A DNA stretch of 64,000 nt from Azolla caroliniana (taxonomy: Eukaryota; Polypodiophyta). How positions within the stretch are numbered: position 1 is the stretch's first letter; every line of letters starts with the position of its first letter. This document shows, one piece after another, positions 9,926 through 20,068 of the stretch. The position numbers were made by a program, and so were the translations under genes. The stretch covers positions 8,370,001 through 8,434,000 of the forward strand of contig JBHGNT010000017.1 in NCBI GenBank assembly GCA_043228905.1, in the 5' to 3' direction. Below the pieces are notes generated by a model that saw nothing but the letters and a program-made list of their open reading frames with translations, did no database searches and was not told the origin of the DNA.

Positions 9926-11227
9926 CTAGCTGGGGCGGTTGGCCTTCGTATCTATCTCCAGCTCTTGGGTGACGGGGCTTGCCGGTGCTGCCTGTTGTGT
10001 CGGGACTTCTGTGACCGGTTCCATCCGAGCCGGTTCCGGTGCCTCCCTTGGCGTGGGTTGCTCAGCGTGAGTTGCGGGTGTTCCATCCTTCTGTGGGTCC
10101 GAACGCTTCCCGGCTGATTCTGCGGTGCTCTTCACTGGCCGCCGCTGGAGGTGCTCCGTGGGTTCTTCCTCTATCTCTTCCGCCTGAGTCCCGGCATTCA
10201 TTCTTGCCGCCAAGGTGTCTGTTTCCTGTTGCCCCAGTTGGTGGAGTGGGCTCTTCAAGGGCCGTGTCGGTGTCTCCTCGTGCGTGTCCGTCGGTCGCTT
10301 CCGGCTGGCGCGCTCCTTCGCTGCCCTCTCTGCTTCGGCAGTCTTCCCCTTAGTGGCCTTGGAGGCCAACAGTTGTTGTCGTTTCGAAGCAGGTTTCGGG
10401 GTGCCGTCCGTTGCTCTTCCCCGCTTCTTGGTTTGGATGGGCTCGACCGGTGGCGCCAACAGGGTGAACCATTGTGTCACCGCATGCCATATTTTCTGAC
10501 CTTCCTTGCCGTCCTTTCCTCTTACTATATCAATGGCCGTACACAGCCCGTCGGCGATCAGCACCGGCCAATCTACCTTGACCCCTTCGTACGTTGCGAT
10601 GATGAGGCCTGCTCGGTTTTGAGGCATGACGGGGGGTCGAGGGTACACGTGGCCGAACTCGTGGAGCACACGGGACATTTCACGGAATAGCATATCTTCG
10701 CCGCCTTGTGTCCTATAGCCCTTGCTGGCTAGAGAGTACTCGCCGAAATATTTGATGAGTTGCTCGGGGGTAGGATTGTCGATCGTGTAGATACCTCCCT
10801 CCATAAGGCCTATTAACGCACGGATCACCTCCTCTGTGATCACCTTCGTGTCTATTTCTTTTATAATCTTCTTGGCTTCCTTGTGTGGCGCCGCCTCCAT
10901 GATCATTACGAAACCCTCCAGACCGTGCTGCAGTAACCATTTCTTGGCGGCTTCAGACAACGTTTGGCAGTCCATTTCTGCGTTGAGGTCGGAGAGCGTT
11001 GGAGAGGTTTGATGGTGGGGAGAATGTGAGAGAGAAAGTTCTGAGGGAGGGAGTTCTCTGTGTGCGAGCTCTCTACGATTTATCTTCACGCGTCGCTCTA
11101 CGTCTATTCTCCTTTGTTCGCGATAGGAGAAGGTCTCGATGCGTGGGGGTTTTTCTCTCTGCATCTTGGCGCCTTTTTCAAGCCTCCGCATGTGCAAGTC
11201 GTGTACTATAATAGCATTGTGTGCCAT
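9926..11227 (-). CDS. Extra ORF, globular part, of nested LTR element
   Basis: Open frame of 433 codons downstream of integrase. I prefer the internal start at 10975 (MDCQTLSEAAKKWLLQHG), which lies about 270 bases downstream of a canonical TATA box; the first Met is at 11227. Residues 85-280 look like a compact alpha-helical domain (LIGLMEGGIYTIDNPTPEQL; MLFREMSRVLHEFGHVYPRP; IWHAVTQWFTLLAPPV). After that comes a basic, Ala/Pro/Glu-rich disordered tail to the TAG at 9926. No protease, RT, RNase H, integrase or known gag motif is visible, and I do not recognise the domain. By position it is an additional ORF 3' of pol. Candidate roles would be an accessory or captured host protein, but this is inference only. 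Confidence 0.6.
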   Translation of the reverse strand: MAHNAIIVHDLHMRRLEKGAKMQREKPPRIETFSYREQRRIDVERRVKINRRELAHRELPPSELSLSHSPHHQTSPTLSDLNAEMDCQTLSEAAKKWLLQHGLEGFVMIMEAAPHKEAKKIIKEIDTKVITEEVIRALIGLMEGGIYTIDNPTPEQLIKYFGEYSLASKGYRTQGGEDMLFREMSRVLHEFGHVYPRPPVMPQNRAGLIIATYEGVKVDWPVLIADGLCTAIDIVRGKDGKEGQKIWHAVTQWFTLLAPPVEPIQTKKRGRATDGTPKPASKRQQLLASKATKGKTAEAERAAKERASRKRPTDTHEETPTRPLKSPLHQLGQQETDTLAARMNAGTQAEEIEEEPTEHLQRRPVKSTAESAGKRSDPQKDGTPATHAEQPTPREAPEPARMEPVTEVPTQQAAPASPVTQELEIDTKANRPS

Positions 11228-11248
11228 GTGGCGGTGGTTTAATGTCCT

Positions 11249-11256
11249 ATTTATAG
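11249..11256 (-). promoter_or_regulatory. Internal TATA box before the extra ORF
   Basis: TATAAATA on the minus strand within GGAGCTATAAATAGG, between the integrase stop (11401) and the extra ORF. It lies about 20-30 bases before the nominal first Met and 275 before the preferred start. A CT-rich tract (11341-11385) lies just upstream. It matches the plant TATA consensus and suggests separate transcription of the extra ORF. Confidence 0.45.
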
Positions 11257-11400
11257 CTCCTCGTACCTTTTCGATGTGCCTCTTTACTCCTCGTGTGCAT
11301 GGCCATTTCCACCACTCCTTTCCATGATTTATTTGATTCGCTCCTTTTCTTTTTCTTTTTCTTTTTCTTTTTTTTCTTTTTTTTTTAATTACTTGTATGG

Positions 11401-12912
11401 TTAGTTTTTCTCCGGTCCTCTCGGACCTTTGCCCGAAGCGTGCAACTTGCCGGCCTCTTGACGGTTTGTCGTCGTTCTGCTCTCCTCGGTTGCCGGCTCA
11501 TGCTCCTCCTTATTGGCTTGGTCGTAGCCGTCGTCTTCACCGGTTGCCGTTATGGTTGGCCTGCCGGCGTCTGATTCGGTGGCGGCCTTTCGTTCAAATG
11601 GGTTCTTAGGCATAGGTCCTTTGTATGGTTTTAGTCTAAATCCGTTGACCCATTTGCCCAACACTTCTCCGGCAAGTGTCCCCAACTGGTAGGACCCATT
11701 GAACTCGCGTGTGATCCAGTACGGTCCGGTCCATCTAAACCATAGTTTACCTGGCATTTTGCCCATCCAAGTCTGGAACACGAGTACCGGATTGCCGGCC
11801 CCGAACATCTTTTCGTTTCCCTTCTGGTGCCGATCTACAAATGCTTTCCGTCTCTGTTGTTCCAATTCCAGGTGCATAATGCTCACCAGTCGGTGTTCTT
11901 CCAGTTCGCATAGAGCCTTTAATCGAATTGCCTCCGATTCCTTTTCGTTCAATCGTTCCCGAATCTGAATCCGTAAGCTTGGTACCTGGAACTCGACCGG
12001 CATGACTGCCTCCAATCCGAATGCTAACCAGAACGGTGTTGTCCGGATGTTTGTTTTGTACGTTGTACGGTAAGCCCAGAGCGCACTGTGCAGCTTTGTG
12101 TCCCAATCTGTCCAATTTTCATTGACGATCTTCCGGAGGATATTCTGGAGTGTTTTGTTCGTCGACTCAACTAACCCATTTGCTTGCGGATAGTACGGTG
12201 TGCTTCGTTTATGTACTACCGCATAGAACGTCATCAAACTTTCTACCACCTGTCCAAGAAAGTGCCCTCCTTGGTCACTTATCAGCTCTATAGGGCATCC
12301 GTACTGGCACCAAATGCATTTGTATAAGAATTTCGCCGTTGACGCCGCGGTGTTGTCTCGTAGGGCTTTCACTTCAACCCACTTAGTGCAGTAATCCGTC
12401 CCGACGATCACGTACCGGTTGCCGGTTCTCATTGCCGGTGGTTTAAATGGCCCGACGAAATCCAACCCCCATTTCTGGAATGGTTCTAGTGGTAGGACTG
12501 GCTGGTGTGGCATCCGAACTTGTTCCGTTGGCTAACCCATTCGTTGGCATAGATCACACTCCTTCGCATAACGGACTGCATCTTTCAATGTGGTCGGCCA
12601 CCATAGGCCACTTTGCCATACTTTCCTTGCCGTCGCATCTCCGGCGACTCCGCAGTGTGCCTCCCGTAGTATTACCTCCTTCTCATCGCTGCGCACCGCT
12701 CATCGCCAAATACCGTCTGCACCTTTGTGGTATAGCGTGTCCTGTAATAAACAAAAGTGCCGGCTCTGTACCGCCAGGCGTTTTCTCTCGTCCCGGTTCA
12801 TCTCCTCCGGAGGCAATCCGGTACTCAAAAACTGTTGCATATTAGTTAGCCACTTATCTTCTTGTGCCACCGTTTCATCTGTTGTCGTTTCCGTGGTGAC
12901 TCAAAAAAGCTT
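11401..12912 (-). pseudogene. Ty3/gypsy integrase of nested element
   Basis: Integrase, with a short stretch of the upstream linker. The 12912-12535 part reads DTLYHKGADGIW (TGA) ... CDLCQRMG (TAG at 12532-12534) and includes the zinc-binding region. The open part 12513-11401 (370 aa) holds the catalytic core with D in GTDYCTKW, D in SDQGGHF and E in NGLVESTNKTL, then a C-terminal DNA-binding-type region (KMPGKLWFRWTGPY) and a charged tail. The motif style is Tat/Athila-like. No gag, protease, RT or RNase H precedes it: the coding sequence starts directly at the right LTR, so about the first two thirds of a normal pol is missing. Confidence 0.88.
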
Positions 12913-13336
12913 TGCATCTTAAGACACGTCACCAAAGGGTGGTACGGCAGAATGACTTACGGCACAACGCTTACTTAGACCTTAATCGATTACTTAGCCA
13001 TCCGTAATTAACACGCGTAAGATAAAACAATGAATACAGAACGGTAATCAACACTGGAAGATTAAGACAATAAGCTTTATTAATTATTCGCTCTTGATTA
13101 CATTGTAACCGGACCTTTATATAGGTCTCCAGTGCAAAATACAAAATGGTGTCAACCGGCACCTTTATGGAATCGTTCCGGATCCGGATCGGCATACCGA
13201 TTCCGGTCCGTCTGTCCACATCTTCTTATATAATAATATGTATATATTAAGACTACTAATTACAACAGTTCCCGAATACTATTCCTTTCACACTCTGGTT
13301 TGGACCTCCTTAAGCCTTCTTTGCCGGTCGGTAACA
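12913..13336 (-). mobile_element. 5' LTR of nested element
   Basis: Partner of the LTR at 7698-8123; both end GGTAACA on the plus strand. At the inner edge the match stops near 12918, and no primer-binding site follows, so a deletion appears to have joined the LTR edge to the RNase H-integrase region. The outer flanks (CAGGG left, TTTTT right) do not form a target duplication. Confidence 0.8.
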
Positions 13337-13960
13337 TTTTTTACTAACAAGGCTTGTCATGCTCTTCTCAGTATCAAAACAACACTCTAAACCTAGTATT
13401 CTTCTTTCTCGATCTCTCTTCTTTCTATGATGCGTTCTTGTTGGTCGAATCAAATTTGTATTACGTTTTCTTTTCTTCTTTCTACCATGATACAATTTTA
13501 ATTATTATTGTGCCTCGGGCCGAGCGTGTTTGCACTAATTGCATCTGCTCAACTCATGGCCCGTTTGTATATTGCGATGTATCTCCTATGCTCCGCTCTC
13601 TTGTGCCTTCTCTTACAATATTAATTATTGTTGTGCATTGGGTCGAGCATGTTTGCCCTTATCACACACGCTCACCTCATGGCCCTTTTGCATATGATGT
13701 TGAGTATGCCACTCTTCCCTCTATTGAGCCATCACTTGGCCGAGTCTATGGGATGTGGTGGCCATGACGAGGTGTATGTCGCCTACCAATGCCACTCTAC
13801 TCTCTATTGAACCATCACTTGGCCGATTCTATGGGATGTTGTGGCCTTGACGAGGTATATGTCGCTTACCTATGTCACTTTACTCTTTATTGAGCCATCA
13901 CTTGGCCAATTCTAGGGAGATGTGGTGGTCTTGAGGAGGTGCATGTCGAGTACTCTAGGG
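13337..13960 (+). repeat. Tandem repeats in gypsy leader
   Basis: Two kinds of tandem copy lie here. About 13498-13740 holds two units of roughly 125 bp (starting ATTATTGT, with CGAGC and CTCATGGCCC). About 13722-13950 holds three units of roughly 90 bp (each with GAGCCATCACTTGGCC or a close variant, followed by GGTGTATGTCG-like sequence). They sit between the PBS-side LTR remnant and gag, as expected for a repetitive 5' leader. Confidence 0.7.
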
Positions 13961-14881
13961 TTTCATACCTTAAGGCATGCTTAATGTTCCATACACCTAA
14001 TTGCTTATTATTCTAATTAATTTCTAATTCCATAAATTGTCATTTCACTTATATGATTATCCCATAATTATTGTTTACTCGCCCACAATTAACTGTCCTT
14101 TTTCCCCTTCCTTTTCGTGTATAAAGTATTTACGTGCGTTTACCTATTATGTAACGCTTCCGTGTAGACTTTTTTTTTCGTATGGAGTGGGCATCATGCC
14201 GTTTTTTTGAACAATTTTTTCCAACAGATCATCTACGTTTAACTCATATTATCGAGCCTTAGAACTCGAGTAAAACCACATGAGTTCCTCTATTGATGTT
14301 TCTTCATGGATTTGAGTACCACATCTTTGCGTATCAATTTGTGGCTTATGTCACAATTGTGCAAATTACAACCATCTATTTGTGACATTGTTTTTTTAGT
14401 AGGTAGCACATGGGTTTTTTTACCCTTGTTTTCGTAACTACTTGCCTCTAATGGGTAGTGCCTTATTTTATTATTTTTATCATCACATTTGCTTGTTACT
14501 CGCAAGACTAGAATATTACTTACGAGTGCACTTGTTTTCTTCATGTAATACACTTTCTCGACCATATCAATACATGTTCGGTTGGCATTAATATAAGGTT
14601 AACTAGGAAATTACATTGATGTTGGAACCATGTTTGAGCCTCGGGGAGCCGCCATGATTACTCAAGATAGAGATTCGAGAAAGACATCTTAGCTATTTTT
14701 GTCCCCATGGTTTTTAAAACACCATAGTTATCGGATCTCGAATCACATCTCATATGTCTAGAGGGGTAAAGAAGTGAGATGCTTTCTTGGTAAAGTTCTT
14801 CTAATCAAAATTTCAAGCATTCATTTTTCTTGTGTATTTTCTGAACCTCCTTATTTATATTGCATAACCACAACTTGCATC
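13961..14881 (+). other. Gypsy leader, no ORF recognised
   Basis: Non-coding stretch leading up to gag at 14882. A minus-strand open frame at 14290-14565 has no recognisable feature and is taken as chance. Confidence 0.5.
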
Positions 14882-15925
14882 ATGGAACAAATTTTGAATG
14901 TTGTTGGAGCAATCTCTCTGACCGAGATCTCTCAACTCCAATCCACATCTCGCACACAAGCTGAGATCACTATTGAGCAATTGCTCACTACTACCTTGAA
15001 TCAATTGGCCGAAATGAGGCAGGTGAATATGTCATTGGAAGAGAAATTCCAAGAATTGACCATTGAGTCCAAGAAAGAAGGCTCACCTTCTTTCGTAGTA
15101 ACACCATTCAAGGGAGATAAGAAAGAAAGAACCGAGGAGGCCATTAGGACTTGGCTTGGTCGTTGGGAGTCTCACTTTGAGCTCCACCCCAAGCTCGATG
15201 CTGTAAAAATTGGTTATGTCGATCGTGAGTTAGGTGGCCGAGTTGCTGCTTGGTGGCATGACCTAAGGACTGCAAAGAACTTACCCACAACTTAGGAAGG
15301 TTTTGTTGATGTTTTTAAGAAACAATTTTTGCAGCCACCTTCTCAAACTGAACAAGCGCAACACTTACTCACGTTGTCGAGTAAGCCATTTACCTCTCTC
15401 AAGGATTATCTGCATCATGCTCGGACCTAGATCCAAAAATCGAGACTTAGGGGTGAGAAATGGTTTGTTGCTTGCTTTTTGAATGGTATTCCTAATGGGG
15501 ATTACCATTGGATTGTCCATGACAAGGACCCCACAACTTTTGAGGAAGCCGTCAACATTGTACTTCGGTACCATAGGACTTCCAAGAAAGACCACAATAA
15601 ACCTGAGTTCGCCAAAACTCGGAATGTCAAGTTCATTGGGAAACGTAAGAAATCCAATGACACTCTTGACCGCGACTCCAAGAAACCTAACCGCTTCTAT
15701 GCATATTGCAAGAAGCGGGCCACACAAAGGATACATGTCGTCGTCTTGAGAGGAAGTCAATGAACATCGCTCCTCAAGACAAATCTATGAGTCATACATG
15801 TGAGTCTTTTGATGTTGTTGAAGTTCATACCAACCACTTAAGTTCATGTGAATGCACTTTTCCTTCACATTTACTTCGACCTAATGATTTACTCCGACCA
15901 GTCGGGTATATCAATGGAACATAAG
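14882..15925 (+). pseudogene. Ty3/gypsy gag
   Basis: Gag of the plus-strand host element. The start is MEQILNVVGAIS at 14882. A gag capsid-type domain follows (FKGDKKERTEEAIRTWLGRW; VAAWWHDLRTAKNLP), then a stop at 15293. The frame resumes (FLQPPSQTEQAQHLL ... VACFLNGIP) and ends in a degenerate zinc knuckle YAYCKKSGHTKDTC, whose first Cys is Tyr and which needs a frameshift. Broken by at least two stops and one frameshift. Confidence 0.82.
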
Positions 15926-17657
15926 CACAGTTCTTGTTTGATTCCGGTAGTTCTCACAAATTTCTTAATGATCACTTTGTGCAGCAAATGGAACTCCACA
16001 TAAATGCAAGTGATCATATCTATCAAGTTCACATGGCAAATGGAAGCCTTCAATACATTAGTGGCATTGTTTGTCAACTGCTAATTCAAATAGATACCTA
16101 TTTGGAGAAATTCGACTTTCATGTTATGAAACTACAATCCGCATATTTCATTTTAGGATACCCTTGGTTTTTTAATAAAAACCCTTCTTTGTCCATTGAT
16201 TGGGTTAATCACTCAATCACATTTGAACTTAATAATTGTAAACATTTTATTCAATGTTCCAAACTTCCTTCTCGTTCACTTGTGTCTTCTAAATCTTTAA
16301 GGGAGTATTCTAGTTCATTAATTTATTCGTGTGTAATTGATCCTGCGCTTCAATTTTATTATTTTAATATTGACGCCACACCATTACCACATTATGAACA
16401 ACGATTACTCGACTCTATTTTAGATGATTTTCAACATGTGTTTCCTAACGAATTGTCGCTTACTTTACCACCAAAATGTAATGTGGACCATCAAATTGAA
16501 CTCATCCCCGGTGCTGCTCCTGTGAGCATTCCACCTTATCGACTTAGTCGATTAGAAGAGGATGAGATCGCGAAACAACTTAACGAATACTTGAGTATGG
16601 GCCACATTAGGTATAGTAAATCACCTTGGGGTGCACTAGTTCTATTAGTAAAAGAGGGTTCATGGCGGATGTGTATCAATTATCGCCATTTGAATAAAAT
16701 GAATATTAAAAATGCATATCCGTTACCTCATGCCGATGATTTGATTGATCGTTTGCATGGGGCTCGACATTTTACAAATATTGACTTACAAACAAGTTAT
16801 CATCAAATTCGCATTGCCGAGGATGGCATTATGAGTTTTTAGTCATGCCTTTCGGGTTGACTAATGCTCCAGCCACATTCCAACAAGCAATGAATGATGT
16901 TTTCCGAGATCAACTCGGTGATTTTGTTGTCATCTTCTTGGATGATATTTTGATATATAGCCGTACCTTGCAAGATCATGTTCAACATGTTCGATTTGTT
17001 TTGCAAAAGTTGTGTGACAAATCTTTCTATGCAAAACATTCAAAATGTGATTTTTTCCAAAAATCTATTGTGTACCTAGGCCATTTAATTATGGAAAATG
17101 GTGTTGAAATTGAACCTTCTCGTATTGAAAAGGTTAAACTTTGGCCCATTCCTCGTAATATTCGTGAATTGTGATCATTCTTAGGGTTTGTTGGATTTTT
17201 ACGAAATTGACTATTCCATTAACTAACCTTTTAAAAGATCATCCACGTAAGTCTGTCAAACCAATTGCATGGAATGAACAACTTGAAAAATCATTTAAGA
17301 TACTCAAAGAGCATGAGTGTCAAGCTCCCACTCTTGTATTATCGGACCCTTCTAAGCCTTTCTCAATCAAAACCGATGCTAGTGATTATGCTATTGGTGT
17401 CGTTCTTTATCAAGGTGGTCACCCTATTGCTTTTGAAAGTAAGAAGCTTGATGTTGCTCAATCTTGGTATTCGGTTCAAAAGAAAGAGTTGTTTGCGGTA
17501 ATACATGCACTTAAAACATGGAGGCACTATCTCTATGGAAATAAATTTGTGGTTACAAAAGACCATCAATCATTGAAGTATTTTTGTTACTAACCAGATC
17601 TTGTTGGTCCAAAAGGCTGTTGGGCTGACCTTATGCAAGATTTTGATTTTTCCATGT
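15926..17657 (+). pseudogene. Ty3/gypsy protease, RT and RNase H
   Basis: Pol of the same element. The protease active site is LFDSGSSHKFL (about 15940). RT runs from IPPYRLSRLEEDEIAKQL through [16 protein letters not shown] to the catalytic FLDDILIYS (about 16935-16955), with a stop at 16840 and a frame change just after. RNase H is seen in IKTDASDYAIGVVLYQGG and KKELFAVIHALKTWRHYL. Stops lie near 17173 and 17591. Just past the DHQSLKYF motif gypsy similarity ends at about 17657, where Copia gag DNA in the opposite orientation begins. No integrase of this element follows. Confidence 0.88.
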
Positions 17658-17856
17658 CGATGAAGCACCGTATGTAAGCCATTGTCTTCATGTGCATCAC
17701 CTCCCATATTGTGGCGTCGATTTTGTCCGGTCTCTTGTCCCCGAACTGAACCGGCAACCAAAGATCTTTAACCACGAGCATGTCCCTCATCTTCGACTTC
17801 CACACCAAATAGTTGGAGCCGGTGAGCTTGAACATGCCTCCCAACGATTCGTCCAT
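17658..17856 (-). pseudogene. Copia gag N-terminus, truncated
   Basis: Start of a Ty1/copia gag: ATG at 17856, then MFKLTGSNYLVWKSKMRDML and WEVMHMKTMAYIRCFIDM. It is cut at about 17657, where the sequence switches to antisense gypsy RNase H. It lies 16 bases inside the PBS of the LTR at 17887-18545. Confidence 0.85.
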
Positions 17857-17871
17857 TTTCTGTGTCGCTTC

Positions 17872-17883
17872 GCTCTGATACCA
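17872..17883 (-). promoter_or_regulatory. Primer-binding site, Copia
   Basis: TGGTATCAGAGC on the minus strand, three bases from the LTR edge at 17887 and upstream of the gag start at 17856. Initiator Met-tRNA type. Confidence 0.9.
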
Positions 17884-17886
17884 CTT

Positions 17887-18162
17887 TGACAGGAACTACA
17901 CGCTCCTGATGAACAACGCTTGGCCACAACCGAGCTTAGAATCAAAAAACACAGAAAACGGGGAATGAATGCATGACACAATGGAGAGAAGAGTGCACAG
18001 GATGTTTACGTGGAAAACCCAAACACGGGAAAAACCACGGCAGTCCACTGACTGCTAACTATCACTATGTAACAATATACAATAGATGAACACAAAGGCA
18101 ACGACCTCTTGTTCACTGTCTTCGCCACAGGCGGTGGTTACAACAGAGATACGAACTCTTCG

Positions 18163-18193
<31 letters not shown>

Positions 18194-18545
18194 GGACACT
18201 GTTGCGCTCTAATCTTGCGCCAACAAGAATGACAACAACCACTTTTCTCTAAGTTTGCCCTAAGTCATATTTATACTAATATGACTTTTCGGCTATTTAC
18301 AAATATAACCCCGATGGACTCTCAGAAAACATATTTACGAATATGTCCCTTCATCCGGTGAGCACTTCTCACCGGGCCTTCACCATCCAGCTCTTGTCGG
18401 GTACTCCACATCTGGTTCTCACCGGGTCTTCACCATCCAGCTCTTGCCGGGTACTCGTCATCCGATTCTCACTAGGTCTTCCGTTGTCGGGTACTCGTCA
18501 TCCGGTTCTTTTCACTTCCCATCCGGTGGGACCTGTTTCCTAACA
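17887..18545 (-). mobile_element. Copia 5' LTR (same family as 1828-2652)
   Basis: 659-bp LTR. On the minus strand it begins TGTTAGGAAAC and ends GTTCCTGTCA, followed by AAG and the PBS. It holds a CT/GA tract (about 18163-18193) and about two and a half 54-bp units (18350-18500). Its outer edge abuts, at 18546, a Copia RT on the opposite strand. Confidence 0.9.
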
Positions 18546-19784
18546 AAGACGGCGTTTCTGCATGGAGATCTCGAAGAGGAGATATATATGCAGCAACTGG
18601 AAGGATTCGTAATGAAAGGTAAAGAAAACCTGGTATGCCTATTAAGGAAGAGCCTGTACGGGTTGAAGTAGGCTCCATGGCAATGGTACCAAAAATTTGA
18701 ATCCTTCATGACCGAAAACAGGTACCACAAAACGCAAGCCAATCACTACGTATTTGTGAAGAAGTTCGATGGAGGAGATTTCCTCATCCTTTTGTTGTAC
18801 GTGGATGACATGCTAATTGTCTGACAGGACCATATGAAGATCCGAGCACTAAAGAAGGCCTTGAACGGGTCATTCTTGATGAAGGATATGGATCCGGCAA
18901 AGCAAATCCTAGGTATGCACATTGTTCGGGACCGAACAAAGAAATTGTTATGGTTGTCAAAGGAGAAATATGTGACAAAGGTGCTCCAGAGATTTGGCAT
19001 GGAAGGTGCAAAACCGGTCGGCTCGACACTACCGACAAACTACAAGTTGAGTAAAGATCAATGTCTGAAATCGAAAACCGAAAAGGCCGAGATGTCAAAA
19101 GTCCCCTATGCCTCGGTGGTTGGAAGCTTGATGTACACAATGGTGTGTACCAGGCCAGACATTGGATATGCCGTCAGAATGGTCAGCCGATATATGAGCA
19201 ATCCCGGGAAAGAGCATTGGGTTGCCGTGAAATAGATATTTTGGTACCTGAGAGGCACCTCCAGCGTGTTTCTTCGTTTCGGCTCAAGTAACCCCACATT
19301 GGAAGGCGACACGGATTCGGACATGGCGATTGATGCAGATACCAGCGGATCCACGTCAAGATACGCAATGATGTATGTAGGGGGAGTTGTCTCGTGGCAA
19401 TCGAGGTTGCAGAAGTTCGTGGCGTTATCGACCATAGAAACCGAATACATGGCCGCAACGGAAGCTGACAAGGAAATCGTATGGATCAAGGAGTTTATCA
19501 GTAAACTGGAATTTGGCAGGAAGAATTCCAACTCTATTGCGATAATCAGAGTGCCATCAACCTTGCGAAAAATGCCGCCTACCACTCGAGGACAAAGCAC
19601 ATCCAACAGAGGCATCATTGGCTCTGGGAGAGGGTAGAAGAAAGGGAGTTCGCTCTAGTGAAGGTCCACATGGCCGAAAATGAATCAGATATGTTGACTA
19701 AAGTGTTACCAACCGAAAAACTGAGCGTGTGCCGACAGAAGATCGGAGTGGTGTAGTACCCCATGCCGGAGTGAAGGGGGAGTT
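18546..19784 (+). pseudogene. Copia RT-RNase H, 5'-truncated
   Basis: C-terminal half of a Ty1/copia polyprotein, starting mid-RT at [17 protein letters not shown]. The YVDD box is intact (18798-18809). It continues through QILGMHIVRDRTKK, SLMYTMVCTRPDIGYAV and RNase H (ALSTIETEYMAATEADKE) to a frameshift near 19620 and the C-terminus DMLTKVLPTEKL. Stops occur at about 18669, 18823 and 19233. A polypurine tract (AAGGGGGAG) lies just before the 3' LTR. Confidence 0.9.
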
Positions 19785-20043
19785 TGTTAGGAAACGGGTC
19801 CCTCTGGATGGGATGAGAAGAGCCGAGTTTATGAGAAACTCGACCGAGGCCGAAACCAAAATCGTGTAAACAGCCAACTCGGAAGACTATACTTGTAAAT
19901 GGTCTAAATATGCCCTTATGGGCTACACTTGTAAATAACCCAAAAGGTGTACTAGTATAAGTACTTAGGGCAATCATAATGTTATTCCCTACACCCGAAC
20001 ATCCGAACGAGAAACCGGTTGTGGCCGATCACGATTCTCGACA
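19785..20043 (+). mobile_element. Copia 3' LTR, short variant
   Basis: Begins TGTTAGGAAACGGGTCCC right after the polypurine tract and ends at about TCTCGACA (20043). It shares its start, the CTTAGGGCAA region and the GTTGTGGCCGA end block with the LTRs at 1828 and 17887, but at about 259 bp it lacks the tandem units and the GA/CGTTGCC section. Confidence 0.75.
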
Positions 20044-20068
20044 AGAAGGGCATTCAAGTTTTTTTTCC

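Noticed and set aside
10151-10690. 179-codon plus-strand frame
   Set aside because: Opposite strand of the extra ORF at 9926-11227; no recognisable motif.
19785-20043. A separate retrotransposon family
   Set aside because: Start, middle block and end match the LTRs at 1828 and 17887; it is a short variant of that family.
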